Source: Cytobacillus depressus
Lineage (GTDB): Bacteria; Bacillota; Bacilli; Bacillales; Cytobacillaceae
NCBI RefSeq assembly: GCF_008923245.1
Contig: NZ_WBOS01000017.1
Coordinates: 1 to 64,000, forward strand
DNA length: 64,000 bases
Reading direction: 5' to 3'
In this document: piece after piece, positions 44,144 through 52,906 of the stretch
Layout of the letters: each line of letters begins with the position of its first letter
How positions within the stretch are numbered: the stretch's first letter is position 1
Position numbers and translations under genes: made by a program
Notes under the pieces: generated by a model
What the model was told of the DNA's origin: nothing
Database searches by the model: none
What the model saw: the letters and a program-made list of their open reading frames with translations, nothing else

Positions 44144-44575
44144 TTACACATTAACGGTTTGCTTTTTTGCTTTTTCATAGGCTTCATGCCAATTTGGATA
44201 ATATTTCTTTACAGATATCGGACGGAAACTTTCCTTCTTAACACATACATGCTTGGACAATCCCGAAACAGCCAGTTCGCCTTCTTCTGTATAAATATCA
44301 TAGCCGTAGCAAATTCGAAGTCCGTCATACTCTTCAATCCATGTTTTTACGATTGCTTTTTCCCCATAGCGAAGGGGCTTCTTATAAGAAACTTGAATAT
44401 CTAATACCGGTGAAATGATGCCATCCTTCTCCATCTCCGCATAATTAAAGCCTAAATCTTTAATCAGCTGTGTTCGTCCTACTTCCATCCAGACTAAATA
44501 ATTTGCATGATAAACGACACCCATTTGGTCGGTTTCTGCATATCTTACTTCTATTTCCTTCGTTGACACTAACAT
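44144..44575 (-). CDS. yneP: YneP-type acyl-CoA thioesterase (hot-dog)
   Basis: A 143-residue 4-hydroxybenzoyl-CoA thioesterase-type hot-dog protein. The catalytic Asp motif is VRYAETDQMGVVYHANYLVWME, with D16 as the nucleophile region. The fold continues YKKPLRYGEKAIVKTW and YDIYTEEGELAVSG. It matches YneP by sequence and gene order. It lies two bases after the double-AAA gene, so the two are probably cotranscribed. Cytosolic thioester hydrolysis is expected; physiological acyl group unknown. Confidence 0.87.
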   Translation of the reverse strand: MLVSTKEIEVRYAETDQMGVVYHANYLVWMEVGRTQLIKDLGFNYAEMEKDGIISPVLDIQVSYKKPLRYGEKAIVKTWIEEYDGLRICYGYDIYTEEGELAVSGLSKHVCVKKESFRPISVKKYYPNWHEAYEKAKKQTVNV

Positions 44576-44577
44576 CC

Positions 44578-46899
44578 TTATTCCCCCATTCGGTTGATAG
44601 CCTTTTCAAAATCGGCCTTATCAAGAATAGAAACATTTTTGAGCGACTGCTCATTCGGCTCATCTGATAAGAGTCTCAATGCTTGGAACTGGATCGCTTC
44701 GTCCGTTAAATTAGTCGCAAAGCGGCCATTTCCGTTTACACGCATACTTTGTAATGCCTCTCCTAAAAAATTAATCGCATGCTCTGTTAATTCGTATTGA
44801 TAGTTTGCCGCATATGAAATAATAATTTGCAGCAACTCTACAGCCGTATAATCATTAAAGTAGAAAAACTTCTTAAATCTTGATTTTAATCCTGGGTTAC
44901 TTTGGAGCAGTTCTTCCATTTCCTTCGGGTATCCAGCAAGGATGACGACTAAATTCTCATTATGCTTTGTCATTTCGTCAACGAGTGTATCAATCACCTC
45001 TTTGCCGAAATCTCCCTTAGATTGCGAAAATAACGAATAAGCTTCGTCAATAAATAATACTCCGCCAAGAGCTTCCTTTACTTTCTTCTTCGTTTTGATT
45101 GCTGTTTGCCCAACATAGCCAGCAACAAAATCAGCGCGGCTGGCAACGATTAAATGCCCTCTCTTTAAAAAGCCGCACTCTTGTAAAAGCTCTGCATAAA
45201 TTTTTGCAACTGTTGTTTTACCTGTACCTGGATTCCCAATAAAAGTGGAATGAAGCTGAATCGGAACAACAGGCAAACCTTTTTCCCTTCTAATTTGCTG
45301 CATCTTCACGAAAGACATTAACATATTGACTTCATTTTTCACGGAATCAAGCCCAATTAAATTTTGCAATTTATTTTTTGGCTGGATCGGCTCCTTGTGA
45401 GCTGATCGTTCAAAATCAGCTTTTTCCAATAATGAAAAGTCCATTATGGAAGGCTCATTGGCGAATTTAGCCCCTTTTTTGAATATAGCATCTAAAACAA
45501 TATTTCTAACAGCGCGAGCGTTCCCAAACGAATCATCGACCCGTTCCAGCTCAATCCTTTTCTCAAGCTCCTGCTTCGCTTCATCTGTTAAAACATAATC
45601 ATTTTCAATGGCGAGTTTATCAGCAATTTGCATTAATTCCTCATTATTATAATTCGTCAAGTGAATAAAATTCGATTGTGGAAAGCGGCTGCGAAGTCCA
45701 GGGTTAGCATCTAAAAACTGGCGCATTTCTTCTGGGTAGCCTGCCAAAATGACAGCAAATTTCCCGCCAAATTCAGAGCCCGTCATTAACGACACAAGTG
45801 TATCGATCACAGTTTGCCCGTAGTCACTCCCTGTCTGTCCTTCTTTCTTCAAACTATAGGCTTCATCGATGAATAAGACACCGCCAATCGCTTTTTGCAC
45901 CGCAGCACGCACGTTTTCCTCTGTTTGTCCGACAAATGCTCCAACCAACTGTGAGCGGTCCACTTCCACCACTTGTTCTTTTGTTAATACACCAAGCTCA
46001 TGATAAATTTTAGCCAACAATCTTGCTAGCGTTGATTTCCCTGTTCCCGGATTACCGGTTAAAACCATATGTAAACTATTTTCATCCTTCGATTGAAAAC
46101 CGAGTGCTTTCCGTTCCTTTTGATATTTAAGAAACTGGTAAAAGTCCTTCATTCGCCCTTTCACCTTTTCAAGACCAATCAGCTGTTCGAGCTCTTCAAT
46201 CGGGGTAAGATCCGGCTCAATTTCCTTTTCTTTATCCGCAAAAAGGAGATTCCATTCATTTTTTATTTCTTCAATCCGCTCTAATGCTTCCTTCATTTCT
46301 GTATAATAGGCAGAATGATAAAACACACCGACAACAGACTGAACATACTCATCTGCCGCTTTTAAAAGAATGAATACTTCCTCTTGAGCATTGTCTAACA
46401 GCTCTTCCATATTGGAATATTGCTCAAGAAGTTGATGATCCGTTAATTTGAACTTTAGCTTCTCAAGCTGATCCTTTTCTTCCTCCACTTTTTCGAGAAA
46501 TTTCTGGCTAATTTCTTTAATTTGTTCAACGGTTTGCAGTTTTGCTTGCTTATTATCCGTTTCACGAATAGGAGGAAAGGATAACATATGTAAAAGATTT
46601 TCTTTATTTTTCCACTCTAATTGCTCGATAAATATACCTGCTTTTTCCTGATTGGAATTTAAGCTATAAGCTTTTCTAATCCATGCAAGTCCTAAAGAAT
46701 CCTGATCATTTTTTGCTAGTCTTGAAAGACCGGCAAGGGTCAACACATCGGCTATAAGTTCTTTATTTTCATTCTGATCTATGTTTTTTATCAAGGCTAA
46801 TAATGAGGCTTCATTTCTAATGAAGCCATTTTTCTGCAGCTCTTCTTCCCATTGCTTGATTTGATCGTTATGTAAATTTCTCTGTCTCAACTGTTCCAT
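44578..46899 (-). CDS. Double AAA+ ATPase, SpoVK/CbbX-like
   Basis: A 773-residue protein with two CbbX/SpoVK-type AAA modules. The first (about 235-500) has Walker A GNPGTGKST at 282-290 and Walker B VLFIDEAYSL at 341-350; the second (about 512-773) has Walker A GNPGTGKTT at 555-563 and a matching VLFIDEAYSL. The first 230 residues are helical and coiled-coil-like (KFLEKVEEEKDQLEKLKF). SpoVK has one AAA module; this tandem form is commonly annotated stage V sporulation protein K in Bacillus. It is inserted between yneP and tlp. Role in spore maturation is inferred. Confidence 0.83.
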   Translation of the reverse strand: MEQLRQRNLHNDQIKQWEEELQKNGFIRNEASLLALIKNIDQNENKELIADVLTLAGLSRLAKNDQDSLGLAWIRKAYSLNSNQEKAGIFIEQLEWKNKENLLHMLSFPPIRETDNKQAKLQTVEQIKEISQKFLEKVEEEKDQLEKLKFKLTDHQLLEQYSNMEELLDNAQEEVFILLKAADEYVQSVVGVFYHSAYYTEMKEALERIEEIKNEWNLLFADKEKEIEPDLTPIEELEQLIGLEKVKGRMKDFYQFLKYQKERKALGFQSKDENSLHMVLTGNPGTGKSTLARLLAKIYHELGVLTKEQVVEVDRSQLVGAFVGQTEENVRAAVQKAIGGVLFIDEAYSLKKEGQTGSDYGQTVIDTLVSLMTGSEFGGKFAVILAGYPEEMRQFLDANPGLRSRFPQSNFIHLTNYNNEELMQIADKLAIENDYVLTDEAKQELEKRIELERVDDSFGNARAVRNIVLDAIFKKGAKFANEPSIMDFSLLEKADFERSAHKEPIQPKNKLQNLIGLDSVKNEVNMLMSFVKMQQIRREKGLPVVPIQLHSTFIGNPGTGKTTVAKIYAELLQECGFLKRGHLIVASRADFVAGYVGQTAIKTKKKVKEALGGVLFIDEAYSLFSQSKGDFGKEVIDTLVDEMTKHNENLVVILAGYPKEMEELLQSNPGLKSRFKKFFYFNDYTAVELLQIIISYAANYQYELTEHAINFLGEALQSMRVNGNGRFATNLTDEAIQFQALRLLSDEPNEQSLKNVSILDKADFEKAINRMGE

Positions 46900-46967
46900 C
46901 CATCATCACTTCTTTGTCTATATTCCACCTTTATCATATCACATTTATTCATGTCTAAAAAAACTTA

Positions 46968-46993
46968 AAGACCTGATTTAGAAACCAGGTCTT
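46968..46993 (-). terminator. Terminator of tlp
   Basis: On the minus strand AAGACCTG and CAGGTCTT form a perfect stem shortly after the tlp stop, followed by TAAGTTTTTTT. Confidence 0.8.
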
Positions 46994-47006
46994 CGCGATT
47001 AATTAT

Positions 47007-47243
47007 TTACTGATATCCATTCTGTCTTGCTTGAGTCTCATCTTGAATTTCACTTTTCATGGCCGCAATACTTTCCTTACGGCGCTCATTTTTCGCAGCA
47101 ATTCTTGCTCGCTCTTCGCCATCCGTAAACTGCAATGTTTCTTCAGCATCATTCATATTTTCAATTGTGTTTTCAACCATCGTGTTCAGTTTTTCAACGT
47201 TATCACTGCGGTCATCTGGTTTAGGTTTATTTTCATAAGCCAT
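47007..47243 (-). CDS. tlp: Small acid-soluble spore protein Tlp
   Basis: A 78-residue hydrophilic helical protein matching Tlp, a minor SASP packaged in the spore core. Typical elements are PKPDDRSDNVEKLN, MVENTIENMNDAEE and ARIAAKNERRKESI. GGAGGTT precedes the ATG. In B. subtilis it follows yneN in the forespore-expressed group near citB, and the same setting is seen here. Confidence 0.92.
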   Translation of the reverse strand: MAYENKPKPDDRSDNVEKLNTMVENTIENMNDAEETLQFTDGEERARIAAKNERRKESIAAMKSEIQDETQARQNGYQ

Positions 47244-47296
47244 AAATAAATAACCTCCTATGGAAGATGTAATGATTTGAGTTTTTGTCTAGCTCC

Positions 47297-47397
47297 AGCG
47301 GCTAGCCCCTCGAGGTCATAAGCCATTCCATCAAGAAGGTTAAAGAGCAACCTTCTCGCTGGCCTGTCTTATGCTTGTCGGGGCTGTTCAAGCCGCT
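47297..47397. repeat. Nested palindrome between tlp and sspN
   Basis: Four collinear inverted pairs form a hairpin of about 100 bases: AGCGGC/GCCGCT, AGCCCC/GGGGCT, CATAAG/CTTATG and AGAAGGTT/AACCTTCT (loop AAAGAGC, 47342-47348). The TAGCTCCAGCG.. start and CTTCCGCTTTT end look like a known class of repeats in Bacillaceae genomes. Function unknown. Confidence 0.65.
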
Positions 47398-47410
47398 TCC
47401 GCTTTTCTGT

Positions 47411-47554
47411 TTATTCACCTTTTGTTTGGATTACTTGAGGGGTTCCACCTGTATTGCTCTGCATCTTCTTCCCCTTATTTCCTCCAAAACTGCGTGGCTG
47501 TGTACCAATATGGTTAGGGTTATAATTCCCTGGGTGTCCTTTTGGATTACTCAT
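47411..47554 (-). CDS. sspN: Small acid-soluble spore protein SspN
   Basis: A 47-residue protein: MSNPKGHPGNYNPNHIGTQP, then RSFGGNKGKKMQSNTGGTP and a short tail. This is the SspN sequence pattern (48 residues in B. subtilis), a minor SASP with a forespore-specific role. GGAGGGAT precedes the ATG. Short enough to be missed by many gene callers. It is upstream of tlp in the same direction; the palindrome at 47297 lies between them. Confidence 0.9.
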   Translation of the reverse strand: MSNPKGHPGNYNPNHIGTQPRSFGGNKGKKMQSNTGGTPQVIQTKGE

Positions 47555-47617
47555 AAAAATCCCTCCTCATTTTAAAGTATGTACACTTGAGGAGGGGTTC
47601 ATTTATGGTAATGAATG

Positions 47618-47749
47618 TTATTCTGCTTTATTTAAGCGTTTTTCCTCTAAACGTGCTTCGATTTTCTCCATAGCAGCTTCATCTTTTAAAATTTGGTGCT
47701 TATTTTCTAAAACAAGATCGGCGAATGAGCGTCTTCTAGGTTTTCTCAT
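47618..47749 (-). CDS. FbpB-family small basic protein
   Basis: A 43-residue very basic protein, MRKPRRRSFADLVLENKHQI followed by KDEAAMEKIEARLEEKRLN. It matches the FbpB family; B. subtilis FbpB works with the small RNA FsrA in the Fur-controlled iron-sparing response. GGAAGGTGAG precedes the start. A nearby Fur box is not evident to me. citB, 1.2 kb away, is an iron-sparing target in B. subtilis, which makes the location notable. Confidence 0.75.
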   Translation of the reverse strand: MRKPRRRSFADLVLENKHQILKDEAAMEKIEARLEEKRLNKAE

Positions 47750-47846
47750 TTTTGTCTCACCTTCCTTTAATACTATATTATCCGTTATTATGGTCAAAAA
47801 ACGTTATAATTATTACAAATTTCCGAAAATTTTTGATAAGAAAAAA

Positions 47847-47865
47847 CATCAGTTCTTAACTGATG
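47847..47865 (-). terminator. Terminator of the YneN-type gene
   Basis: On the minus strand CATCAGTT and AACTGATG form an 8-bp stem with a 3-base loop, followed by TTTTTTCTT, just after the stop codon at 47877. Confidence 0.75.
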
Positions 47866-47876
47866 CTTAAAAAACT

Positions 47877-48389
47877 TTATTTTGAATATTCCCTCATCAT
47901 TTCTATCGTCATCGCACCTAAATGCTTATGGGCAATCATCCCTTTTTCATTAATGAAAAATGTCGTTGGGATTGTTAAGATTTTGTAAGTTTTATTTACT
48001 TCATCCTTTTCATCCAAAAGGATTGGGAAATGAATATTCATTTGCTTTGCAAAACCTGCCACATCATACTCAGGATCAATATTAACTGCCAGTATTACGA
48101 TTTTATCACCGGATTCTTCGTTAAACTTTTGCATAGCTGGCATTTCCGCTTTACATGGAGGACACCAAGTTGCCCAGAAATTCAACATGACCTTTTTTCC
48201 TCGAAAATCAGAAAGCTTAACTGTCTTTCCTTCTAATGTTTTTAATTCAAAATCTGGTGCTGTTAATCCGACGTTTAGCCCTGTCAGATGATCACTTTTG
48301 GGTTCATCTTTTTCCATTGCTTGTACAACCGCTACCCCCATTACTCCAAATAGAATACATGCTGCAAAAATTTTTTTTATCATTCGCAA
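47877..48389 (-). CDS. yneN: YneN/ResA-like membrane-anchored thiol-disulfide oxidoreductase
   Basis: A 170-residue thioredoxin-fold protein. An N-terminal signal anchor (about residues 4-25) places it outside the membrane. The active site is WATWCPPCKAEMP, and the TTFFIN cis-Pro loop follows. AhpC/TSA-TlpA-type proteins reduce disulfides in cytochrome c maturation or spore-coat assembly. It matches YneN by gene order next to citB and tlp. Starts at TTG 48389 after AAAGGTG, or ATG at 48383. Just downstream of a small membrane protein gene. Confidence 0.87.
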   Translation of the reverse strand: MRMIKKIFAACILFGVMGVAVVQAMEKDEPKSDHLTGLNVGLTAPDFELKTLEGKTVKLSDFRGKKVMLNFWATWCPPCKAEMPAMQKFNEESGDKIVILAVNIDPEYDVAGFAKQMNIHFPILLDEKDEVNKTYKILTIPTTFFINEKGMIAHKHLGAMTIEMMREYSK

Positions 48390-48410
48390 GTCAACACCTT
48401 TAATGTCTAT

Positions 48411-48842
48411 TTACTCGTATTGTAACCTAATAAATAGAAAAAATAAGGTTCGCAACGTCCATAAAGCAATGAAAAATGTGACAATTCCGTAAACAATAAC
48501 CGTCATCCAGCTTTTGATAGCCCAGTTTCCTTTGTAGCATTTAAAGGAAATATAAATGATAGCAATGAATAGACCAAGTAAAATCCCCTTTATGCCCCCC
48601 GACATATAGAGAACAGATAACGGCTGATCAAAGAGAATCGACGGCCGAAATAAAACAGTGCTGAATTTAAAGATAAGAAATCCAAAAATGACTGCATTTA
48701 GTATCGTATTAAAAAAATATTCTTGAAAAGTCCGATCCGATTTTGTTTTACTTTTCATAAAAAAATATGAAAATAATCCTGCCATTAATAACAAGATCCA
48801 TTCATATTTAATTAAAAATGGCCCAACCATCCAAGCACCCAT
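48411..48842 (-). CDS. Membrane protein of unknown function beside yneN
   Basis: A 143-residue protein with about four hydrophobic segments. The N terminus (VGPFLIKYEWILLLMAGLFS) and a GGIKGILLGLF segment look distantly like part of the prolipoprotein diacylglyceryl transferase (Lgt) fold, but key arginine/histidine motifs are absent. GGAGGAG precedes the ATG. It ends 22 bases before yneN, so it is likely cotranscribed with it; a supply of reductant or redox partner is possible but not shown. Confidence 0.65.
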   Translation of the reverse strand: MGAWMVGPFLIKYEWILLLMAGLFSYFFMKSKTKSDRTFQEYFFNTILNAVIFGFLIFKFSTVLFRPSILFDQPLSVLYMSGGIKGILLGLFIAIIYISFKCYKGNWAIKSWMTVIVYGIVTFFIALWTLRTLFFLFIRLQYE

Positions 48843-48924
48843 GGCTTCTCCTCCAATTAGAACTTCTTACTATAACATACAAAAGACTAGAGATATTGTA
48901 AAAATAAGTGCTTATGAAAAAGCA

Positions 48925-48964
48925 AAAAAGCGTGTACTCTCAAATTTGAAAATACACGCTTTTT
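48925..48964. terminator. Terminator downstream of citB
   Basis: AAAAAGCGTGTA and TACACGCTTTTT form a perfect 12-bp stem right after the citB stop codon (minus). A and T runs on both sides allow bidirectional action. Confidence 0.85.
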
Positions 48965-48973
48965 ATTATGGAA

Positions 48974-51682
48974 TTAGTTTGCTAATTTTTCACGAAGAAC
49001 CATTTGCAGGATGCCGCCGTGACGGTAGTAATCGATTTCTACTTCTGAATCGAAGCGAACAAGGACTTCAAATTCCTTCTTGTTGCCTTCTTCATCTGTA
49101 GCAGTCACTTTCACTAAGTCACGAGGTCTTACATTTTCATCGACTTGTACATCAATTGTCTCTTTACCTGTTAAGCCAAGCGTTTCAGCACTGTCACCGT
49201 CTTTGAACTGAAGTGGAAGTACACCCATTAATACAAGGTTTGAACGGTGAATACGCTCATAGCTTTCAGCGATAACAGTTTTAATTCCTAATAGATTTGT
49301 TCCCTTTGCTGCCCAGTCACGTGAAGAGCCCATTCCGTAGTCATTACCTGCAAGGACAACAAGACCTGTGCCATCCTCTTTATACTTCATGCAAGCATCA
49401 AAAATAGACATGACTTCGCCAGTCGGCCAGTACGTTGTTAAGCCCCCTTCTGTGCCAGGAGCAATTTGGTTGCGAATACGGATATTCGCAAATGTACCAC
49501 GCATCATCACTTCATGGTTTCCACGGCGTGAACCGTAAGAGTTAAAGTCACGAACCTCTACTCCATGCTCAATCAAATATTTTCCAGCAGGTGTATTTTT
49601 ACCGATAGCACCAGCAGGAGAAATATGGTCAGTCGTTACTGAATCGCCAAACTTACCAACAACACGTAAGCTATTTAACGGTTTAACTTCGTCTGGATCT
49701 GGTTTTAATCCTTCGAAGAATGGCGGATTTTGGATATATGTTGATGTTTCGTCAAACGTATAAAGCGGCTCACTGCTCGTTTGAATTTTATTCCATAGAG
49801 CATTATCTCCGAACACATTCTCATATTCTTTGCGGAATAATTCTGGAGTAACCGTTTGTTTCACAACTTCATTCACTTCTGCAGTTGTCGGCCAAATATC
49901 TTTAAAGAATACGTCATTTCCGTTTTTGTCTTTGCCAATTGCTTCTTTTTGAAGATCGATATCCACTGTTCCAGCAAGTGCATAAGCGACAACTAATGGC
50001 GGTGAAGCTAAGTAGTTCGCTTTTACAAGCGGATGGATACGTCCTTCAAAGTTACGGTTTCCAGAAAGGACAGATGTAACAAGAAGATCGTTCTCAGCAA
50101 TAGCTTTTTCGATTTCATCTTTTAACGGTCCTGAGTTACCGATACATGTTGTACAGCCATAACCAACAATGTTAAAGCCTAATTGATCTAAGTAAGGCTG
50201 AAGGCCAGAATCACGAAGATAACCTGTTACTACTTTTGAACCTGGTGCTAATGAAGTTTTCACAAACTTTGGAACTTCCATGCCAAGCTCAACTGCTTTT
50301 TTCGCTACTAGACCTGCACCAACTAACACATATGGGTTAGAAGTGTTTGTACAGCTAGTAATAGCAGCAATGGCAACAGCACCTGTTTTCATTTCTGTCG
50401 TATCGCCATTATTGAATGTAACTGTTACTTCTTTATCGATTTCTTTCCCATCTAATCCAAAGCCTTGATTTCCTTGTGGAGCTGTCAATGCTTTATTGAA
50501 TTCCATCTTCATTGCTGAAAGAGGAATTAAATCTTGCGGACGCTTAGGACCAGAAAGGTTAGCTTCGATATCAGATAGATTAATTTCAACAACATTTGTG
50601 TAAACTGGCTCTAAAGATGGATCGAAGAACAAGCCATTTTCTTTAGAATATGTTTCAACTAATTGAATTTGCTCTTCAGAACGGCCAGTTAAACGCATAT
50701 ATTCAAGTGATTCTTCATCAACTGGGAAGAATCCGCAAGTTGCCCCATATTCTGGTGCCATATTTGCAATTGTTGCACGGTCAGCAAGTGGTAGAGCTGT
50801 TATACCAGGACCGAAGAATTCAACAAATTTCCCAACAACGCCATGAGCGCGAAGCACTTGTGTAACTTTTAGAGCTAAGTCAGTAGCCGTTGCGCCGTCT
50901 GGAAGTTCACCAGTCAGTTTTACCCCTACAACTTCCGGAACTGGGAAGTATGAAGGCTGTCCAAGCATTCCTGCTTCAGCTTCAATTCCACCAACACCCC
51001 AGCCAAGAACACCGATTCCGTTGATCATCGTAGTATGGGAGTCTGTCCCTACTAAAGTGTCTGGGAATGCTTCAAATTCACCATCTTCATTCTCAATCGC
51101 GTAAACAACACTTGCAAGATATTCTAAGTTCACTTGGTGAACAATACCTGTTGCAGGCGGTACAGCACGATAGTTATCAAACGCTTTTTGTGCCCAGCTT
51201 AAGAACTGATAGCGTTCTGCATTTCGTTCGAATTCAAGCTTCATGTTCGCTTCGAGTGCTTCAGGTGAACCGAATTGGTCAACTTGAACAGAGTGGTCAA
51301 TAACAAGATCTACCGGCTTAAGCGGATTAATTTTATCAGGATCTCCACCCATATCTGCCATTGCTTTACGCAGGGAAGCTAAGTCCACAACTGCTGGAAC
51401 CCCTGTAAAGTCTTGCAGAATAACACGTGAAGGTTTAAATGGCACGTCTACTTCTTTAACTTCATCTGTGCCCCATTTTGCTAAGTTTTCAACATGCTCT
51501 TTTGTAATCACTCGACCGTCATGTTGACGAAGAACAGACTCTAATAATACCTTGATTGAATAAGGTAATTTAGATACATTGCCGACGCCAGCCTTTTCTA
51601 ATGCGTCTAATTGATAGTAATGATAGCGCTTCCCGTTTAGCTCAAATGATTTACGAGCATTAAATACATCATGTTTTACCAT
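48974..51682 (-). CDS. citB: Aconitate hydratase (aconitase)
   Basis: A 902-residue aconitase of the AcnA/IRP type catalysing citrate-isocitrate interconversion in the TCA cycle; the apo form binds RNA in B. subtilis. The [4Fe-4S] ligands are in AITSCTNTSNP and YGCTTCIGNSGP, and DSHTTMINGIGVLGWGVGG and YGSRRGNHEVMMRGTF carry active-site residues. The start at 51682 follows AAAAGGGGGATG; a further 21 bases of open frame upstream are not used. Gene order with yneN and sspO matches B. subtilis. A CcpC-like dyad lies upstream. Confidence 0.96.
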   Translation of the reverse strand: MVKHDVFNARKSFELNGKRYHYYQLDALEKAGVGNVSKLPYSIKVLLESVLRQHDGRVITKEHVENLAKWGTDEVKEVDVPFKPSRVILQDFTGVPAVVDLASLRKAMADMGGDPDKINPLKPVDLVIDHSVQVDQFGSPEALEANMKLEFERNAERYQFLSWAQKAFDNYRAVPPATGIVHQVNLEYLASVVYAIENEDGEFEAFPDTLVGTDSHTTMINGIGVLGWGVGGIEAEAGMLGQPSYFPVPEVVGVKLTGELPDGATATDLALKVTQVLRAHGVVGKFVEFFGPGITALPLADRATIANMAPEYGATCGFFPVDEESLEYMRLTGRSEEQIQLVETYSKENGLFFDPSLEPVYTNVVEINLSDIEANLSGPKRPQDLIPLSAMKMEFNKALTAPQGNQGFGLDGKEIDKEVTVTFNNGDTTEMKTGAVAIAAITSCTNTSNPYVLVGAGLVAKKAVELGMEVPKFVKTSLAPGSKVVTGYLRDSGLQPYLDQLGFNIVGYGCTTCIGNSGPLKDEIEKAIAENDLLVTSVLSGNRNFEGRIHPLVKANYLASPPLVVAYALAGTVDIDLQKEAIGKDKNGNDVFFKDIWPTTAEVNEVVKQTVTPELFRKEYENVFGDNALWNKIQTSSEPLYTFDETSTYIQNPPFFEGLKPDPDEVKPLNSLRVVGKFGDSVTTDHISPAGAIGKNTPAGKYLIEHGVEVRDFNSYGSRRGNHEVMMRGTFANIRIRNQIAPGTEGGLTTYWPTGEVMSIFDACMKYKEDGTGLVVLAGNDYGMGSSRDWAAKGTNLLGIKTVIAESYERIHRSNLVLMGVLPLQFKDGDSAETLGLTGKETIDVQVDENVRPRDLVKVTATDEEGNKKEFEVLVRFDSEVEIDYYRHGGILQMVLREKLAN

Positions 51683-51827
51683 GGGTTCATCCCCCTTTTG
51701 CAAATTAAAAATTTAATAGTATAGGTAATTGTCGAAAAGATGGCATTTCTGTCCATCTTACTCCCCTCACGAATAATATTAATACAATATGCAATATAAG
51801 TAAATATCAAGAAAGTTATTGTTTTTG

Positions 51828-51842
51828 ATAAGTTATACTTAT
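51828..51842 (-). promoter_or_regulatory. CcpC-like dyad in the citB promoter region
   Basis: ATAAGTTATACTTAT fits ATAA-N7-TTAT, the operator of the LysR-type regulator CcpC that represses citB in B. subtilis. It lies about 146 bases upstream of the citB start. A nearby half-site (ATATAAG, 51793) may be the second element. Confidence 0.6.
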
Positions 51843-51953
51843 ATTAATGGAAAAGATCTTGCGATAGCTTCATTTTTTCGGAAAATAATTACGCATACAC
51901 TCTTTATCGTTTACCTTGCTTATTATATTACGAAATTTATTAATTGAAAATTT

Positions 51954-51984
51954 TGTATGAAAACGTTTGGAAAGTAACATATTT
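51954..51984 (+). promoter_or_regulatory. Candidate sigma-G promoter of sspO, with cre-like overlap
   Basis: TGTATG (51954) and CATATTT (51978) are 18 bases apart, close to the sigma-G consensus for forespore genes, 42 bases before the sspO start. Within the spacer TGAAAACGTTTGGA resembles the left half of a CcpA cre site, but the right half fails. Confidence 0.5.
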
Positions 51985-52025
51985 TGAGATTTCTCTACAA
52001 ATGATAGTAAGCGGAGGTGAGTGAA

Positions 52026-52175
52026 GTGGCGAAAAGAAAATCAAATCACATTATCCCAGGAATGAACGCAGCAAAGGGACAAGGCATGGGTGCAGGCTAT
52101 AACGAGGAGTTCGCGAACGAACCATTATCTGAAGCGCAAAAACAAAATAATAAGAAGCGGAAGAAAAATCAATAA
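52026..52175 (+). CDS. sspO: Small acid-soluble spore protein SspO
   Basis: A 49-residue protein: MAKRKSNHIIPGMNAAKGQG, then GAGYNEEFANEPLSEAQKQN and a lysine-rich tail. This matches SspO (CotK), a minor SASP in the spore core. It starts at a GTG after GCGGAGGTGAGT. Divergent from citB as in B. subtilis, with a candidate sigma-G promoter. Too short for many callers. Confidence 0.92.
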   Translation: MAKRKSNHIIPGMNAAKGQGMGAGYNEEFANEPLSEAQKQNNKKRKKNQ

Positions 52176-52214
52176 CTAAAGGAAGCGAATTAAGTTTCGC
52201 TTCCTTCGTAGTTT

Positions 52215-52475
52215 CTACTGATATTGGTTTACTTCTACAACCATTTTACTTAAGTCTTTTTGGAATTTTTCCAATTGTGTTCTTTGGGTTTCAGATGCAA
52301 CTTCAAGTGCATTTTCAATTGATTCATATGCCTCATTTACTTCTTGCTTTAGATGTTTTAGCTGATGCCCGTAATTAGCTGAGTCCTTGACGATTTCATA
52401 ATAAAGCTCTTGTGCATCCTCCATCCCCTGTTGGGCAGCCTGAAATGCTTGTTGTTTATTCTTATTATACGGCAT
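52215..52475 (-). CDS. Conserved small coiled-coil protein near sspO
   Basis: An 86-residue, Gln/Glu-rich protein (MPYNKNKQQAFQAAQQGMED, EVNEAYESIENALEVASETQ) that is predicted to be almost entirely helical with heptad-like spacing. TTAAAGGAGTG precedes the ATG. It lies convergent with sspO between spore genes, so a sporulation link is possible. I do not recognise a named family. Confidence 0.6.
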   Translation of the reverse strand: MPYNKNKQQAFQAAQQGMEDAQELYYEIVKDSANYGHQLKHLKQEVNEAYESIENALEVASETQRTQLEKFQKDLSKMVVEVNQYQ

Positions 52476-52594
52476 CCCCTGTTCACTCCTTTAAGAAAAT
52501 GTATATAAATCAAATTCGCCTTAGCGTATTTACGCTCAGATTTACCTGAGCGGCTCGATAATTTCCTTGAAAAATCGAAAGGCTCGCCGGAGGC

Positions 52595-52684
52595 TTAACT
52601 TTATTCAGCTGGGCTTGAACCCGTTCTGAATAGATACTCAACTTACTTCCTACAAAGGTGAAGTATTCTGCTGAATAAAGTTAA
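52595..52684. repeat. 15-bp perfect inverted repeat with long loop
   Basis: TTAACTTTATTCAGC (52595-52609) and GCTGAATAAAGTTAA (52670-52684) are perfect inverted copies about 60 bases apart, inside the 52476-52761 gap upstream of sspP. A smaller ACGCTC/GAGCG element precedes it near 52527. It may be a mobile or RNA element; no coding capacity. Confidence 0.5.
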
Positions 52685-52761
52685 ATTGTGCAGTCTTTCA
52701 AAAAATATTCTGTATAAATTTATCTCATCCTTCCATGCTATTTGTAGGAGGGATGAAAGCA

Positions 52762-52902
52762 ATGAACAAAAATGACAGTAAAGATATGAGAAGAAATGCT
52801 CCAAAAGTTAATTCTGGACAGCCTGAACCGTTAAGTGGCTCAAAAAAGGTAAAAAACCGCAACCATACACGGCAGAAACATAATTCAAGCCACGATATGT
52901 AA
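52762..52902 (+). CDS. sspP: Small acid-soluble spore protein SspP
   Basis: A 46-residue protein: MNKNDSKDMRRNAPKVNSGQ followed by PEPLSGSKKVKNRNHTRQKH and a short tail. This is the SspP (CotL) pattern, a minor SASP. GGAGGGATG precedes the start. It lies downstream of sspO as in B. subtilis, here separated by the small coiled-coil gene and a structured intergenic stretch. Confidence 0.9.
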   Translation: MNKNDSKDMRRNAPKVNSGQPEPLSGSKKVKNRNHTRQKHNSSHDM

Positions 52903-52906
52903 AAAA

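Noticed and set aside
51958..51973. cre site for CcpA between citB and sspO
   Set aside because: Left half TGAAAACG fits but the right half (TTTGGA) does not complete the palindrome.
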